Below, piece by piece: positions 17,919 to 26,975 of a stretch of DNA of 64,000 bases. The notes under the pieces are model-generated. The model ran no database searches. It worked only from the letters and a program-made list of their open reading frames with translations, and was not told the DNA's origin. Source of the DNA: Thermocrinis jamiesonii (lineage in GTDB: Bacteria > Aquificota > Aquificia > Aquificales > Aquificaceae); NCBI RefSeq assembly GCF_000702425.1, contig NZ_JNIE01000006.1, forward strand, positions 32,313-96,312, written 5' to 3'. Within the stretch, counting starts at the first letter, position 1; every line of letters begins with the position of its first letter. A program made the translations under genes and the position numbers.

Positions 17919-18415
17919 CTCTTTATACCCATTATTTCAAGCATTCTTGGATTGTAGCCTTCTATGATTTTGTAGTCTTTTAGGATTATGTTGTAAGGAG
18001 TAGCATTTATGTTCAATGCTTTTGCTATCTCTAAGTGCTCATCTACGAGAGGACATTTGGGGACGTTTAAAGGTTTTCCATCCATCTTTCCAGAAAGCAC
18101 TTCATCCAAAGCCTTTATCTTGTTCTTTGAGCACGCTATATAGTCAGATTTTGCCCGGCTCTCCGGAAAGCTGGGAAAGGGAAGGAGAAATACATAGACT
18201 TTTAGCCTGTCCGGATACTTTTTTAGCTCCTGCCACTCTTTCCTGCAGTGCATACAGTCTGGGTTCATAAATGTAATAAGTTCTACCTTTCCTTTTCCAA
18301 ACACTATGGCTTTGCTTAAAGGTATTTGTCTTACCTGTTCTTTGATGAACTCACTGTATAGGTCTTGAGAGAAAACAACGGAAATTAAAGCAAAAAATAA
18401 AAGCCAGAGTCTCAT
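17915..18415 (-). CDS. Periplasmic DsbC/DsbG-like thioredoxin-fold protein
   Basis: A 166-aa protein with a signal peptide (residues 1-16, ending SVVFSQ). The redox motif CMHC lies in NPDCMHCRKEW (about residues 54-57) and the cis-Pro loop is in NATPYNII near 139. Compared with DsbC it lacks the N-terminal dimerisation domain, so a monomeric reductase or isomerase is likely. Two more cysteines (IACSKN and VPKCPLV) lie in the helical insert. Divergent from murD by 14 bp. Confidence 0.8.
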   Translation of the reverse strand: MRLWLLFFALISVVFSQDLYSEFIKEQVRQIPLSKAIVFGKGKVELITFMNPDCMHCRKEWQELKKYPDRLKVYVFLLPFPSFPESRAKSDYIACSKNKIKALDEVLSGKMDGKPLNVPKCPLVDEHLEIAKALNINATPYNIILKDYKIIEGYNPRMLEIMGIKR

Positions 18416-18429
18416 ATTAAAATGATACC

Positions 18430-19689
18430 ATGTCTAAGTTCTTGGTGTGGGGCTTGGGGGTAAGTGGGCGCTCTGCGGTAAAGCTTCTAAGAAGTAAAGG
18501 GTATGAAGTTTATGAAGGGGACGACAAAGAAGGAAAGGACTTTAGAGAATTTCTGCCTTTGGTAGATAGAGTAGTGCTATCTCCGGGCATCCCTCCTAAG
18601 CATCCCCTTTGGAAAGAAGCTTTAAGGCTTGGGTTGGACGTTATAGGTGAGCTGGAGCTTGCGTGGGAGTTCTTCAGAGGGAAGGCTATAGCTATAACTG
18701 GCACGGATGGTAAATCGACCACCACAAGGCTAACTTATTTGATGCTGAGTAAGTTCTTCAAAGACGTAGAGGAAGGTGGTAATATAGGAATTCCTTTTTC
18801 GGAGATAGTTTTAAAAAATCCAGAGTGTTTGGCGGTTTTAGAGGTTTCTTCCTTTCAAGGGAAGACCTTAAAAAGCTTTCGCCCCATAGGAGGTGCTTTT
18901 TTAAATTTTTCTACGGACCACTTGGACTGGCACCCCAATTTAGAGGACTATCTTCAAAGCAAATACAACATATTTTCAAGACAAAAGGAGGAGGACTTTT
19001 TGGCTGTAAATGCTTTTCAAGAAGAAACAAAAAACACGCCCACTAAGGCAAGAAAGATCCTAATTGGTGAAAAGGAAGCCCACATAAAGGACGGAAAGGG
19101 CTATGTTTTTGGTAAAGAAGTTTTTAGCTTAGAAAGGTTAAAGATTGTAGGTATGCACAACGCAATGAATGTTTTAACTGCTTCTGTTATAGCTTACACA
19201 CTCGGCGTTCCGGAAGAGGTTATACAAGAGGTAGCGTATAACTTCCGAGGACTTCCTTACAGGTTGGAGTATTTGGGAGAGTTCAACGGTGTTAGAATAT
19301 ACAACGATTCTAAATCTACAACACCCAACGCACTTAGGTCTGCCCTTGAGAGCATGCCAGACCATAAAGTTATACTCATAGCAGGCGGAAAGGACAAAGG
19401 CATGAACTTTGAAGATCTGCATACTTTGGTTAGCAAAAAGGTAAAAGCCTGCCTATTGATAGGAGAAGCAAAAGAAAAGATTGCCAAAGCTTGGAACAAA
19501 GCGACGGATATTTATCTTTTCAACAGCTTGGAAGAGGCGGTGGAAAAAGCTTTATGCATTGCCAAAGGGGGTGATGTAATCCTTTTCTCTCCAGCCTGTG
19601 CATCCTTTGACATGTTTAGAGATTACAAAGAGAGAGGGGATAGGTTTAGGGCTCTTGTGGAGGAGTTCTATGAGGTTTATAAAAACTGA
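18430..19689 (+). CDS. murD: UDP-N-acetylmuramoylalanine--D-glutamate ligase
   Basis: Adds D-glutamate to the peptidoglycan precursor. The N-terminal domain begins FLVWGLGVSGRS, the P-loop is AITGTDGKSTTTRL (about residues 94-107), then FSTDHLDWHP, and the C-terminal ligase domain has LPYRLEYLGEFNGVRIYNDSKSTTP and LFSPACASFDMF. These are MurD-specific. Length 419 aa is slightly short. A TAAAAT box sits six bases before its ATG. It overlaps the MFS gene by 20 bp. No other mur or fts genes surround it. Confidence 0.94.
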   Translation: MSKFLVWGLGVSGRSAVKLLRSKGYEVYEGDDKEGKDFREFLPLVDRVVLSPGIPPKHPLWKEALRLGLDVIGELELAWEFFRGKAIAITGTDGKSTTTRLTYLMLSKFFKDVEEGGNIGIPFSEIVLKNPECLAVLEVSSFQGKTLKSFRPIGGAFLNFSTDHLDWHPNLEDYLQSKYNIFSRQKEEDFLAVNAFQEETKNTPTKARKILIGEKEAHIKDGKGYVFGKEVFSLERLKIVGMHNAMNVLTASVIAYTLGVPEEVIQEVAYNFRGLPYRLEYLGEFNGVRIYNDSKSTTPNALRSALESMPDHKVILIAGGKDKGMNFEDLHTLVSKKVKACLLIGEAKEKIAKAWNKATDIYLFNSLEEAVEKALCIAKGGDVILFSPACASFDMFRDYKERGDRFRALVEEFYEVYKN

Positions 19690-21013
19690 TCTAACCTGTA
19701 GGTTGGATGCGTTGCCCTGGACGGGTTTTCATACAAGGTTTGTGGTCGCTTTGGGTATTACTTGGGTTTTGGATGCCTTTGAGGTGGTCATAGTGAGCGC
19801 AGTTCTCAAACCTATGGCAAAACAGTTAGAACTTTCTGCCCAACAGGCATCCCTTTTAGTGAGTGGCTTTCTCATAGGTGCCATAATAGGTTCTTTGCTG
19901 TTTGGATACCTTGCAGACAAGTTCGGCAGAAAGAGCCTTTTTATCATAACTCTTCTTCTATACTCTGGTGGAACTTTTCTGACAGGCTTTGCAGATAGCT
20001 TTGAGTTTGCTATGTTATGCAGAATACTCGCTGGTGCTGGCTTAGGTGGAGAGTTTGCAGCTATTCAGTCAGCCATAGATGAGTTTGTGCCTGCACGCCA
20101 CAGAGGAAAGGTAGATGGAACCATAACTGCTCTCTGGAACTTAGGTAGCATAATAGCTTCCTTGTCTGCCCTCTATCTTCTTAAAACTTTTGACGAATCC
20201 TTTGCCTGGAGGGTGGCATACTTTTTAGGGGGAATTCTTGCCTTGCTGATAGTCTTCATAAGGCTCTACGTTCCAGAATCTCCAAGGTGGCTAATAGCTA
20301 AAAACAGAATAAAAGAAGCGGAAGAAATAGTCAGAAAGGTGGAAAAGAAAGCTGGCTTTTCTCCAAAGGTAGAAAGCTGTGATATACCGGTATTTGAAGG
20401 TAGCATTTTTGACGCCACAAAGATAATCCTTACAAAGTATAGATGGCAGTTTATATTTAGCGCATCTATGAGCTTTACTATTTTGACTACTTACTACGGT
20501 ATTATAACCTTCTTGCCGCTGGTTCTTTCAAAGGTTTATAATCTTTCCTCTCTGGAAATTTCCAGCGTGCTGTTTTTTGGAAGTGTAGGTGGTTTAATAG
20601 GTGGTTTAACGGTAGCCTTTTTAAACGATAAGCTGGGAAGGAAGCCCTTAGGAACAGCCATAAGCTTTTTGTCCATGCTTGCTGTTTTTCTTTTTCTGTT
20701 AAAAGGCGTAGATCCAAGAGTGTTATACTTTGTGTATTCCTTTATTGCATTTTCCTTTGCGTCCGTGGCTTACGTGATAGCCACCGAGATATATCCTTCC
20801 TACATAAGAGCATACACCATAGGTGTGCTTTCTGTAATTGGCCGGTTGTCCGGTGCCTTTGCTCCAGCGGTAGTGGTCTCCATAGCAAGCCAAGACTACA
20901 GATTAGGTATTTTTACTATTGCCAGCTTTTGGCTAGTTGGTTTTATAAGCTTTTTAATCTACTCAATAAAAGGCAAAGAGACAAAAGGAAAACCTATAGA
21001 GCAGATAAGTTAA
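19670..21013 (+). CDS. MFS transporter, sugar-porter type
   Basis: Twelve-helix major facilitator (447 aa) with the family loop signatures: GYLADKFGRKSL after helix 2, RILAGAGLGGEFA in helix 4, PESPRWLIAKNRIKEAEEIV after helix 6 and LNDKLGRKP after helix 8. The substrate cannot be named. I place the start at the ATG at 19670, which has a good ribosome site (GGAGG) and a family-like N-terminus (RLDALPWTGFHTRF); an earlier in-frame start lies deep in murD. It lies between murD and an O-antigen ligase-like gene, all same strand. Confidence 0.87.
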   Translation: MRFIKTDLTCRLDALPWTGFHTRFVVALGITWVLDAFEVVIVSAVLKPMAKQLELSAQQASLLVSGFLIGAIIGSLLFGYLADKFGRKSLFIITLLLYSGGTFLTGFADSFEFAMLCRILAGAGLGGEFAAIQSAIDEFVPARHRGKVDGTITALWNLGSIIASLSALYLLKTFDESFAWRVAYFLGGILALLIVFIRLYVPESPRWLIAKNRIKEAEEIVRKVEKKAGFSPKVESCDIPVFEGSIFDATKIILTKYRWQFIFSASMSFTILTTYYGIITFLPLVLSKVYNLSSLEISSVLFFGSVGGLIGGLTVAFLNDKLGRKPLGTAISFLSMLAVFLFLLKGVDPRVLYFVYSFIAFSFASVAYVIATEIYPSYIRAYTIGVLSVIGRLSGAFAPAVVVSIASQDYRLGIFTIASFWLVGFISFLIYSIKGKETKGKPIEQIS

Positions 21014-21016
21014 ATC

Positions 21017-22153
21017 ATGAAAAAGATAATTTATCTTGCCACGGTCTTTATGCTTCTTTCCATATCAGCGCTTGAAGGGTTTGTGATTGTTCTTATGGCT
21101 TATACTTTCTACTTAATAGCCAGAGGAGAGCTAAAGCCCTACGGAAGGCTCCTGAGCCCTCTCTTGCTTCACGCTATTCCCACCATCCTTTCAACCCTTC
21201 TTTACACACCTTCCCAAACAGGAAAGGCCATAGAGAGGTCAATCTTTCTTCTTATATACCCCTTAGGTGGTAAAGAAAAGTTAGGTTATGAGTTTTTTAA
21301 AAGGTTTAACCAGCTTTTGATCTTTGTCGGTGTTCTGCTAATACCTGTGGTGCTTTACAACTTCTACAAAGATGGCGTGCCTGCGCCTTTGTGGGGCGGA
21401 GTGTTTGAGGTAGGATTTCTTTATTCTTTTTTCTCCATAAGCGCCCTGTCTATGTTCTTATTTACCAAAAGAAAGATTTATTTTGTCCTTTTTCTGATTT
21501 TTATAGGCTTTGTATTTGCTAGCATGAGAAGGTCTGCCATAATGGAATTGATCTTTACTCTACTTTTGATCATCTACTTGATGCGAAAAATAGTTTCTAA
21601 GAAATTTGTGATTGCAACTTTGACTTTCATAGGTTTTAGCACGGTGATAACTTTTAGCGTTCTTGTTCAGAAAGATCTGCGGTTTTCTACTATGGCCGAG
21701 GTATTGCTTGGGAAGAAAACCTTGAACGAAGAAACCTTAGACGTGATTTCAAGCATAAGATGGACCATCTTCAAGGCAGGCTTGGAGGTGGTAAAGAAGG
21801 ACCTTAAGGAGGGAAACTACCTTCCACTGCTTATTGGACACGGTCTAAACTCAGGATACTACCTTGAGCCAAAGTCTCCAGTAGGTGGAACTTACGAGTC
21901 TGTCTTTTTGCTTTCTGAGTTCATAGAAAAGGGTATTTTGGGACTTTTGGGCATCTTATGGCTGTGGTGGGCTTACTATTCTTACCTGCTAAAGCTCAAG
22001 TTAAAAAAAGAGGATGATATTCTTCTTGTTCCTTCCCTTTCTTTTTTATCTACCATGCTGATAGGTAGCGTGTTCACTATGTTTTGGGATGCTATGCTAC
22101 CTTGGATGCTTTTGGTCTTCAGAGTGGCGGAAAAGCAATTGGAAAGCTCTTGA
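21017..22153 (+). CDS. O-antigen ligase/polymerase-like membrane protein
   Basis: A 378-aa integral membrane protein with about ten hydrophobic helices and one larger loop (about residues 220-290). The loop region has SSIRWTIFKAGLEVVKKD, LLIGHGLNSGYY and ESVFLLSEFIEKGILGLLG, the pattern of Wzy_C/WaaL-type proteins: Arg and Gly-His-Gly in the periplasmic loop, then a glutamate-rich helix. It probably joins or polymerises a surface glycan. It starts three bases after the MFS gene, so it is in the murD operon. WaaL versus Wzy cannot be decided. Confidence 0.7.
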   Translation: MKKIIYLATVFMLLSISALEGFVIVLMAYTFYLIARGELKPYGRLLSPLLLHAIPTILSTLLYTPSQTGKAIERSIFLLIYPLGGKEKLGYEFFKRFNQLLIFVGVLLIPVVLYNFYKDGVPAPLWGGVFEVGFLYSFFSISALSMFLFTKRKIYFVLFLIFIGFVFASMRRSAIMELIFTLLLIIYLMRKIVSKKFVIATLTFIGFSTVITFSVLVQKDLRFSTMAEVLLGKKTLNEETLDVISSIRWTIFKAGLEVVKKDLKEGNYLPLLIGHGLNSGYYLEPKSPVGGTYESVFLLSEFIEKGILGLLGILWLWWAYYSYLLKLKLKKEDDILLVPSLSFLSTMLIGSVFTMFWDAMLPWMLLVFRVAEKQLESS

Positions 22154-22156
22154 GCC

Positions 22157-22402
22157 TTATTCTACTTTTCTGTAGAACCTAATCAGCTTTCCGCTGTTTG
22201 CGTCTATCAGAGCGGTCCCCTCTGAGCCTCTAACTCTGTAGTAGCATTCTCCCTTTTTGTTTCTTGAAAGATTTACACTATAGACCTTTCCAACGAGTTG
22301 GGATGCTTGCCTGCTTGCATCTTCTACGCTAAGCTTTGGATTGCATAGCTCTAAAGATGCAAAGCTTAAGTTTATTGCCAACAGAACAATCATAAACACC
22401 AT
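22157..22402 (-). CDS. Small secreted PepSY-like protein
   Basis: An 81-aa protein from the ATG at 22402: signal peptide MVFMIVLLAINLSFA, then a single PepSY-like unit (LSVEDASRQASQLVGKVYSVNL, CYYRVRGSEGTALIDANSGKLIRF). PepSY domains are thought to inhibit or chaperone peptidases or to associate with respiratory/metal proteins; no function is proven here. The start is uncertain; a frame start at 22456 would add 18 residues that hide the signal peptide. It ends four bases from the convergent membrane-protein gene. Confidence 0.65.
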   Translation of the reverse strand: MVFMIVLLAINLSFASLELCNPKLSVEDASRQASQLVGKVYSVNLSRNKKGECYYRVRGSEGTALIDANSGKLIRFYRKVE

Positions 22403-22564
22403 AGATTTGTATTTTAAATAGTTTGTCCTAAATTCACACAAATTTAACCTTTCCATGTGTAGGAAGACCCCACTAAAGTGTCTGACATTCAGCTCTGCTC
22501 ACTACTATATATACTCCTAATAGACTACAAAACTCAAGAGCTTCTAAAAGTATGCAAGTAGAGT

Positions 22565-22604
22565 AAAAAACCCGGGAAGGGTAGCGCATGAGGCACGCCC
22601 GGGG
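22565..22604 (-). terminator. Intrinsic terminator of the TonB receptor gene
   Basis: On the minus strand, two copies of CCCGGG (22598-22603 and 22571-22576) can pair as a 6-bp stem around a 21-nt loop, followed directly by a run of six T. It lies 9-48 bp after the receptor stop codon, as expected for a Rho-independent terminator. Confidence 0.75.
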
Positions 22605-22612
22605 TGCATAAG

Positions 22613-24709
22613 TTAGAATTTATAAGAAGCGTTTAAGAAGAAAGTCCTTCCAGGTTCTGGCACTTTAACTCCAGCCATAAAGGGATGTCTCAAGAAAGAG
22701 GTATGCTCGTAATACTTCTTATCAAGGACGTTATCCACACCCGCTGTTAAAGAAAGACCCTTCCAATTTACACCAGCCTTTAGGTTCAGCACTCCATAAC
22801 CGGAGGTCTTTTGCTCTTTTAGGTCTGAATCTACTTTGTCCTGCGTGGCGGTTGCCACCACTTCCCCTTCCGTAAACCAAAGACCTGTATCGTATCTGAG
22901 TCCCAATCTTGCCTTTAGAGGAGGCACTTCTGCCACGTCTTTGTCGTTTATGTTAAGGTGTGGCTTTCTGTCCTTTCTTCCTTGAACGTAAGATGTCCCA
23001 CCAAATAGAAAGAGATTTCCAAACAAGTTAGCCCTTATATCCGCTTCAAAACCATAAAAGACCGCATCCACATTGGCATAAGACATAGCACTGTCTCCTG
23101 TCACTAAATCAGCGCCATTCTGCCTTCTCTGCTTGTGTATAGTTATATAATCCTTTACTAAGCTATAGAAAACTGTTCCCTTTGCCATTAGCTTTTTAGA
23201 GGAATACTTCAATCCCAAGTCAAATTCGGTGTTTTTGGAAGGCTTTAATTCTGGGTTTCCTACCCAAGCGCAGAAGGGCATTGCAGATGTACAATTCCTT
23301 CCTAAAGCAAAATACCTTTCCTGAGGATCTGGCACTCTAACTCCGTATCCTAAACCACCAAAGAACTCAAGCTCTGGAGTAAAGGAGTAGAAGACCTGCA
23401 CATTACCTGATGGATACGTATCCGTTTTTGAAGTGCTTCTGGTGTTTTTATAAGCAAAGTAAAGGTCGGTGTTTGCTTTTGAAGAATTAGCTTCTGACTT
23501 TGTGGTATCTACTCTCAAGCCCACACTAAGCCTTAGTTTGTCAGATAGCTTTGTTTTATACTCTCCAAAAACTCCAAGGTTGGTAACATCCACATCTGGA
23601 ATGATAAATTGCCTATTTGGAGCGGAATCCAGTGGCGTCTGGGGCCACATATAGTTTGTCGCATCCCAGTTTCTTTTATAGGCTTCAAAACCAACCAAGA
23701 AATTCCCGACCTCTCCTTCCATTCTCCCACCTAAGGTTTTAGTTTCTGCGTAGGTTGCCATACCCCAAGGGTTAGGTTTTGTATAGCCTCTGACCGAACT
23801 TGCCCTAAGCCTATCATCCATCCAGTGCTCCACCTTTGTGTAATAGAGGTGAAAGTTTAAAGACTTTATCAGCTCTGAGACTTTTCCAACCTTGTAGCTA
23901 AAGCTAAACCTATCTGTATCATCATAATCCGCATCCATCATAAGAGCAGGATATAGCACGTGCTTTGCAGATTGCCTTGTGTATGCAAGCTCTAACTCGT
24001 GGTTTTCCAAAGGCTTAAGGCCAAACTTTGCCCAATAGGTGTTGATTTCAAAGGCTTTTGAGTTTATAAACTCTGGTTTGTATCTGTTGGAACTGCCTGA
24101 AGGATAAACTTCTGTTATCTTTTTACCGTCTCCATCTTCGTATGGTTTTGAGTATCTGTATGAGTATCCAGCTAATCCATAAAATCTGTTGTCTGCGTAA
24201 GAAACTACGGGAGAGAGGTTTATAAAGTTAAAAGAACCTACGGATGCATTCAGGTTTAGCCTAAAGCCCTTATCTGGTTTTTTTGTGATTATATTCACAA
24301 GACCGCCCATAGAACCTTGATGTCTTACATCAAAGGGACCCTTGATAATTTCTATCTTTTCCACTTCCGAAAAATCTACGTGAAAGGCTGGAGGGTCCAT
24401 CCTGTTGGGACAAGCTCCATGAACTTCAGTATCGTCAATCAAGACATTGATGTTATCTCTCTGAAAGGCTCTTATCAAGACATCGTTTGCTATTCCACCT
24501 TTGCGGAATTTGGAAAGCCCGCTTATTTTGGTCAGCGCTTCTCCCACATCTTTAGCAGAGCTTTCTCTTACTTCCCTAACTTCCAAACTGTCCTCAAAGC
24601 TTTCTTTCTTACCCTTTACTTCAATCTCCTTCAGCAAAAGTTCTTGGGCATAAGCTTGACTAAAGATAGCACCCAGCAGTGCTAACTTGAGAAATTTCCT
24701 ACTCTTCAT
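22613..24709 (-). CDS. TonB-dependent outer-membrane receptor, OprC/NosA copper type
   Basis: A 698-aa outer-membrane gated porin: signal peptide 1-21 (ending AYAQ), plug domain about 35-150 with IEIIKGPFDVRHQGSMGGLVNIITKK, then a 22-strand barrel ending with aromatic NASYKF. In the plug, residues 98-107 read GACPNRMDPP; a CPNxMDPP stretch is the hallmark I know from the copper receptors OprC and NosA. So copper uptake is likely, though selectivity is inferred. Strong ribosome site AAAGGAGGT before the ATG. A hairpin terminator follows at 22565 and a repeat-containing promoter region precedes it. Confidence 0.85.
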   Translation of the reverse strand: MKSRKFLKLALLGAIFSQAYAQELLLKEIEVKGKKESFEDSLEVREVRESSAKDVGEALTKISGLSKFRKGGIANDVLIRAFQRDNINVLIDDTEVHGACPNRMDPPAFHVDFSEVEKIEIIKGPFDVRHQGSMGGLVNIITKKPDKGFRLNLNASVGSFNFINLSPVVSYADNRFYGLAGYSYRYSKPYEDGDGKKITEVYPSGSSNRYKPEFINSKAFEINTYWAKFGLKPLENHELELAYTRQSAKHVLYPALMMDADYDDTDRFSFSYKVGKVSELIKSLNFHLYYTKVEHWMDDRLRASSVRGYTKPNPWGMATYAETKTLGGRMEGEVGNFLVGFEAYKRNWDATNYMWPQTPLDSAPNRQFIIPDVDVTNLGVFGEYKTKLSDKLRLSVGLRVDTTKSEANSSKANTDLYFAYKNTRSTSKTDTYPSGNVQVFYSFTPELEFFGGLGYGVRVPDPQERYFALGRNCTSAMPFCAWVGNPELKPSKNTEFDLGLKYSSKKLMAKGTVFYSLVKDYITIHKQRRQNGADLVTGDSAMSYANVDAVFYGFEADIRANLFGNLFLFGGTSYVQGRKDRKPHLNINDKDVAEVPPLKARLGLRYDTGLWFTEGEVVATATQDKVDSDLKEQKTSGYGVLNLKAGVNWKGLSLTAGVDNVLDKKYYEHTSFLRHPFMAGVKVPEPGRTFFLNASYKF

Positions 24710-24721
24710 GTTTAACCTCCT

Positions 24722-24752
24722 TTAACACAATAATATAATAATATTAACACAA
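24722..24752 (-). promoter_or_regulatory. Possible operator: 9-bp direct repeat before the TonB receptor
   Basis: TTAACACAA (plus strand) occurs at 24722-24730 and again at 24744-24752, 22 bp start to start, i.e. two helical turns. Between them is an AT-only stretch that contains TATATT/TATTAT on the minus strand, a plausible -10. The arrangement suits a regulator bound on one face of the DNA over the receptor promoter. The downstream copy abuts the ribosome site. Confidence 0.4.
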
Positions 24753-24842
24753 AATTCACACAGAAAGGGAAGTAGATTAAATACGATTTCTAATGGAAGG
24801 CTTGTAATTTAAAACTTTGTGGAATGATTAAACTCGGCATAG

Positions 24843-25046
24843 TGGGTTCTACTAGATCGGTGGAAAGTCAAGCGAAGGATCCTAAACCGTTTTCTAACAA
24901 ACCATCGTCTATTATGGTTAGCATTGGACTTTCTACTATCGTATTTTCCTTACCTTAGAGGACGCTTCAAGCTAATAAACCGCTTTGAAGGAAACATCGT
25001 TGACATCTTAGAAAAATACCTCAAGCTGATTGAGTTAATTGTTTAA
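24843..25046 (+). pseudogene. Gene remnant of unknown identity
   Basis: Between the TonB receptor and holA a plus-strand frame stays open for 67 codons after a TAG at 24840, with protein-like content (for example LLWLALDFLLSYFPYLRGRF and NIVDILEKYLKLIELIV) but without an ATG/GTG at its head. A second frame begins with a plausible start (ATG at 24824, MIKLGIVGSTRSVES) and ends after 44 codons. Together they read as the two ends of a frameshifted, shrunken gene. The 3' end overlaps holA by 26 bp. I cannot name the family. The rest of the 311-bp gap holds only the receptor promoter. Confidence 0.35.
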
Positions 25047-26016
25047 AGTAATCCACTATCATGTTTCTTAATGCTTTTTCGGGAGGCACGAATGCTACTT
25101 TTTCTGCAAAATCAAGCCAATAAAGTCTCTTTATAAGAAGCTCTAATTCTTTTTCCGTAAAGTTTTTTGCATACCTTTTAAAGTTGTGGATCATAAAGGG
25201 GTGTTTTACGCCCAGATCTTGCAGTAAAGTTTCTGGATCTTTATTACTCTTTTTCAAAACAAATAGCTTTAAAGTATAGCTTACCAAAAGCCATTGGATC
25301 TGCAGTGCTGGAACGCCCATTCTGTATAAAGCGGAGAGAAGCGAAAGGGTCTTTTCAAGGTTTTTTGTAAAGAAGGCTTCTATAAAGTCAAACACATTAC
25401 CGTAGGTCTGAGCCAAACAGACTTTTTTGACATCTTCCAATGTTATTTGCTTATCTGCATACAAAAGTAGCTTTTCTACCTCTCCTCTCAAAAAGGTAAG
25501 GTCGTAAGAGGTTATTTCTAAAAGATAGTCAATGGCTTGCTCGTCAATCTTTTTCCCTTCTCTTTCTACTTTCTTTCTTATCAGATCTCTTATCTTATTT
25601 CTGTCCAGCTTTTTTGCTTCTAAAAAATCGCCCAGTTCTAAAAGGGTTTTAAACGGTTCCTTCTGAAGGCTACTTTTGTCAAGCTTTCCTTCTAAGAGAA
25701 TAAAAACCGCTTTGGTCTTTATTCTGTTGGCGAGGCTTTTGATAAGCTTTGGGTCCTTTAGCTTCTTTATAAACTGTTCTCCTTTTTTGATGAACAAAAA
25801 CTCTTTTTGTCTTTTTTTCTCAAACAATTCACTCTCTCCAAGGGCGTTTATAAAGTCCTGAAGGTTTATCTCGTTTCCCCACAAAACTTTAACGGGTGCC
25901 ACTGTGGAAAGCTTATCCATAAAAGCGGAAACTATGTATTCCTCCTCTACCTGCACCAGATTTATGGGTTTCATCTTTTCTAAGCTTAGGTTTTTTTGGT
26001 ACTCTAAAAGGTTCAT
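25021..26016 (-). CDS. holA: DNA polymerase III delta subunit
   Basis: Clamp-loader subunit that opens the sliding clamp during replication. The protein (331 aa) has the HolA pattern: N-terminal AAA-like domain with VEEEYIVSAFMDKL and VLWGNEINLQDFINALGESELFEKKR, then the middle helical lid (DLTFLRGEVEKLLLYA) and the C-terminal collar domain. The start at 26016 makes the classic ATGA overlap with the mtnA stop; a TTG four codons upstream is also in frame. Identity rests on the overall pattern as HolA is poorly conserved. Confidence 0.85.
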   Translation of the reverse strand: MNLLEYQKNLSLEKMKPINLVQVEEEYIVSAFMDKLSTVAPVKVLWGNEINLQDFINALGESELFEKKRQKEFLFIKKGEQFIKKLKDPKLIKSLANRIKTKAVFILLEGKLDKSSLQKEPFKTLLELGDFLEAKKLDRNKIRDLIRKKVEREGKKIDEQAIDYLLEITSYDLTFLRGEVEKLLLYADKQITLEDVKKVCLAQTYGNVFDFIEAFFTKNLEKTLSLLSALYRMGVPALQIQWLLVSYTLKLFVLKKSNKDPETLLQDLGVKHPFMIHNFKRYAKNFTEKELELLIKRLYWLDFAEKVAFVPPEKALRNMIVDYFKQLTQSA

Positions 26017-26966
26017 GTGGGCTTCCAAATACCTTTTTCTGTAATTATTGCAGTTATGTTCTCTGCAGGGGTGATATCAAAGGCTAAGTGGAGGGCAGGA
26101 GAACCTTCTGGTGCAAACAGGCAGTTTTTGAACCTTTTTACTTCTTCTTCTGAGCGTTCTTCTATAAGTATCTCTTCTCCGCTTTCTATGCTGTAGTCTA
26201 TGGTGGAGCTTGGGGCTACTACGTAAAACGGTATGCGGTGGGTTTTTGCCAAAACAGAAAGGGCATAGGTCCCTATCTTGTTTGCTACATCACCCCTTTT
26301 CGTAATCCTATCTGCACCCACTATAACGCAATCCACCAACCCTTTTTTCATCAAAAAGCCAGCTGTGGAATCGGTGATTATTTTGTGAGGTATGCCTTCC
26401 TTTAGAAGTTCCCAAGCGGTCAGGCGAGAGCCTTGAAGGTAAGGCCTTGTTTCATCTACCCACACAAAGATGGACTTTCCTGAGTAATGAGCTTGTCGGA
26501 TTACTCCTAAGGCAGTCCCAAAGCCTGCGGTAGCTAAGGCTCCTGTATTGCAATGGGTCAAGATCCTTGCGTTCTTAGGTATAAGCTCATTGCCTATTTG
26601 TGCCATTTTTACGTTAGCCTGATAGTCCTCTTCCTCTATAGCCTTTGCAGTGGCCTCTAAGTCTTCTCCCCTTTTGTAAGCATCCATCATCCTATCTAAG
26701 GCATAAAACAGATTGTAAGCTGTAGGTCTTGTGTTTCTTAGGACTTCATAAACAATCTTTGGATCTTCTCCCTTTTTGACTCCGAGAACAAAGCCGTAAG
26801 CAGAAACACAACCTATAGCTGGAGCCCCCCTCACTACCATGTCCTTTATAGCTTGTGCAGTTTGGAGATGGTCCTCTAAGGCTATCCACTCCTCCAAATC
26901 AGGCAGTTTCCTCTGATCCAATAACCAAAGTTTTTGACCATCCCACCTAAAAGCTTTTACTTGCAT
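26013..26966 (-). CDS. mtnA: S-methyl-5-thioribose-1-phosphate isomerase
   Basis: Converts methylthioribose-1-phosphate to methylthioribulose-1-phosphate in methionine salvage. Marks: MVVRGAPAIGCVSAYG (about residues 44-59), ILTHCNTGALATAGFGTALG with the catalytic cysteine near 139, VWVDETRPYLQGSRLTAWEL, VIVGADRITKRGDVANKIGTY with the catalytic aspartate, and PFYVVAPSSTID. Length 317 aa is somewhat shorter than usual (about 345). No other salvage genes are near. An alternative, eIF2B-like or ribose-1,5-bisphosphate isomerase, fits less well. Confidence 0.93.
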   Translation of the reverse strand: MQVKAFRWDGQKLWLLDQRKLPDLEEWIALEDHLQTAQAIKDMVVRGAPAIGCVSAYGFVLGVKKGEDPKIVYEVLRNTRPTAYNLFYALDRMMDAYKRGEDLEATAKAIEEEDYQANVKMAQIGNELIPKNARILTHCNTGALATAGFGTALGVIRQAHYSGKSIFVWVDETRPYLQGSRLTAWELLKEGIPHKIITDSTAGFLMKKGLVDCVIVGADRITKRGDVANKIGTYALSVLAKTHRIPFYVVAPSSTIDYSIESGEEILIEERSEEEVKRFKNCLFAPEGSPALHLAFDITPAENITAIITEKGIWKPT

Positions 26967-26975
26967 GGTTGTTTA

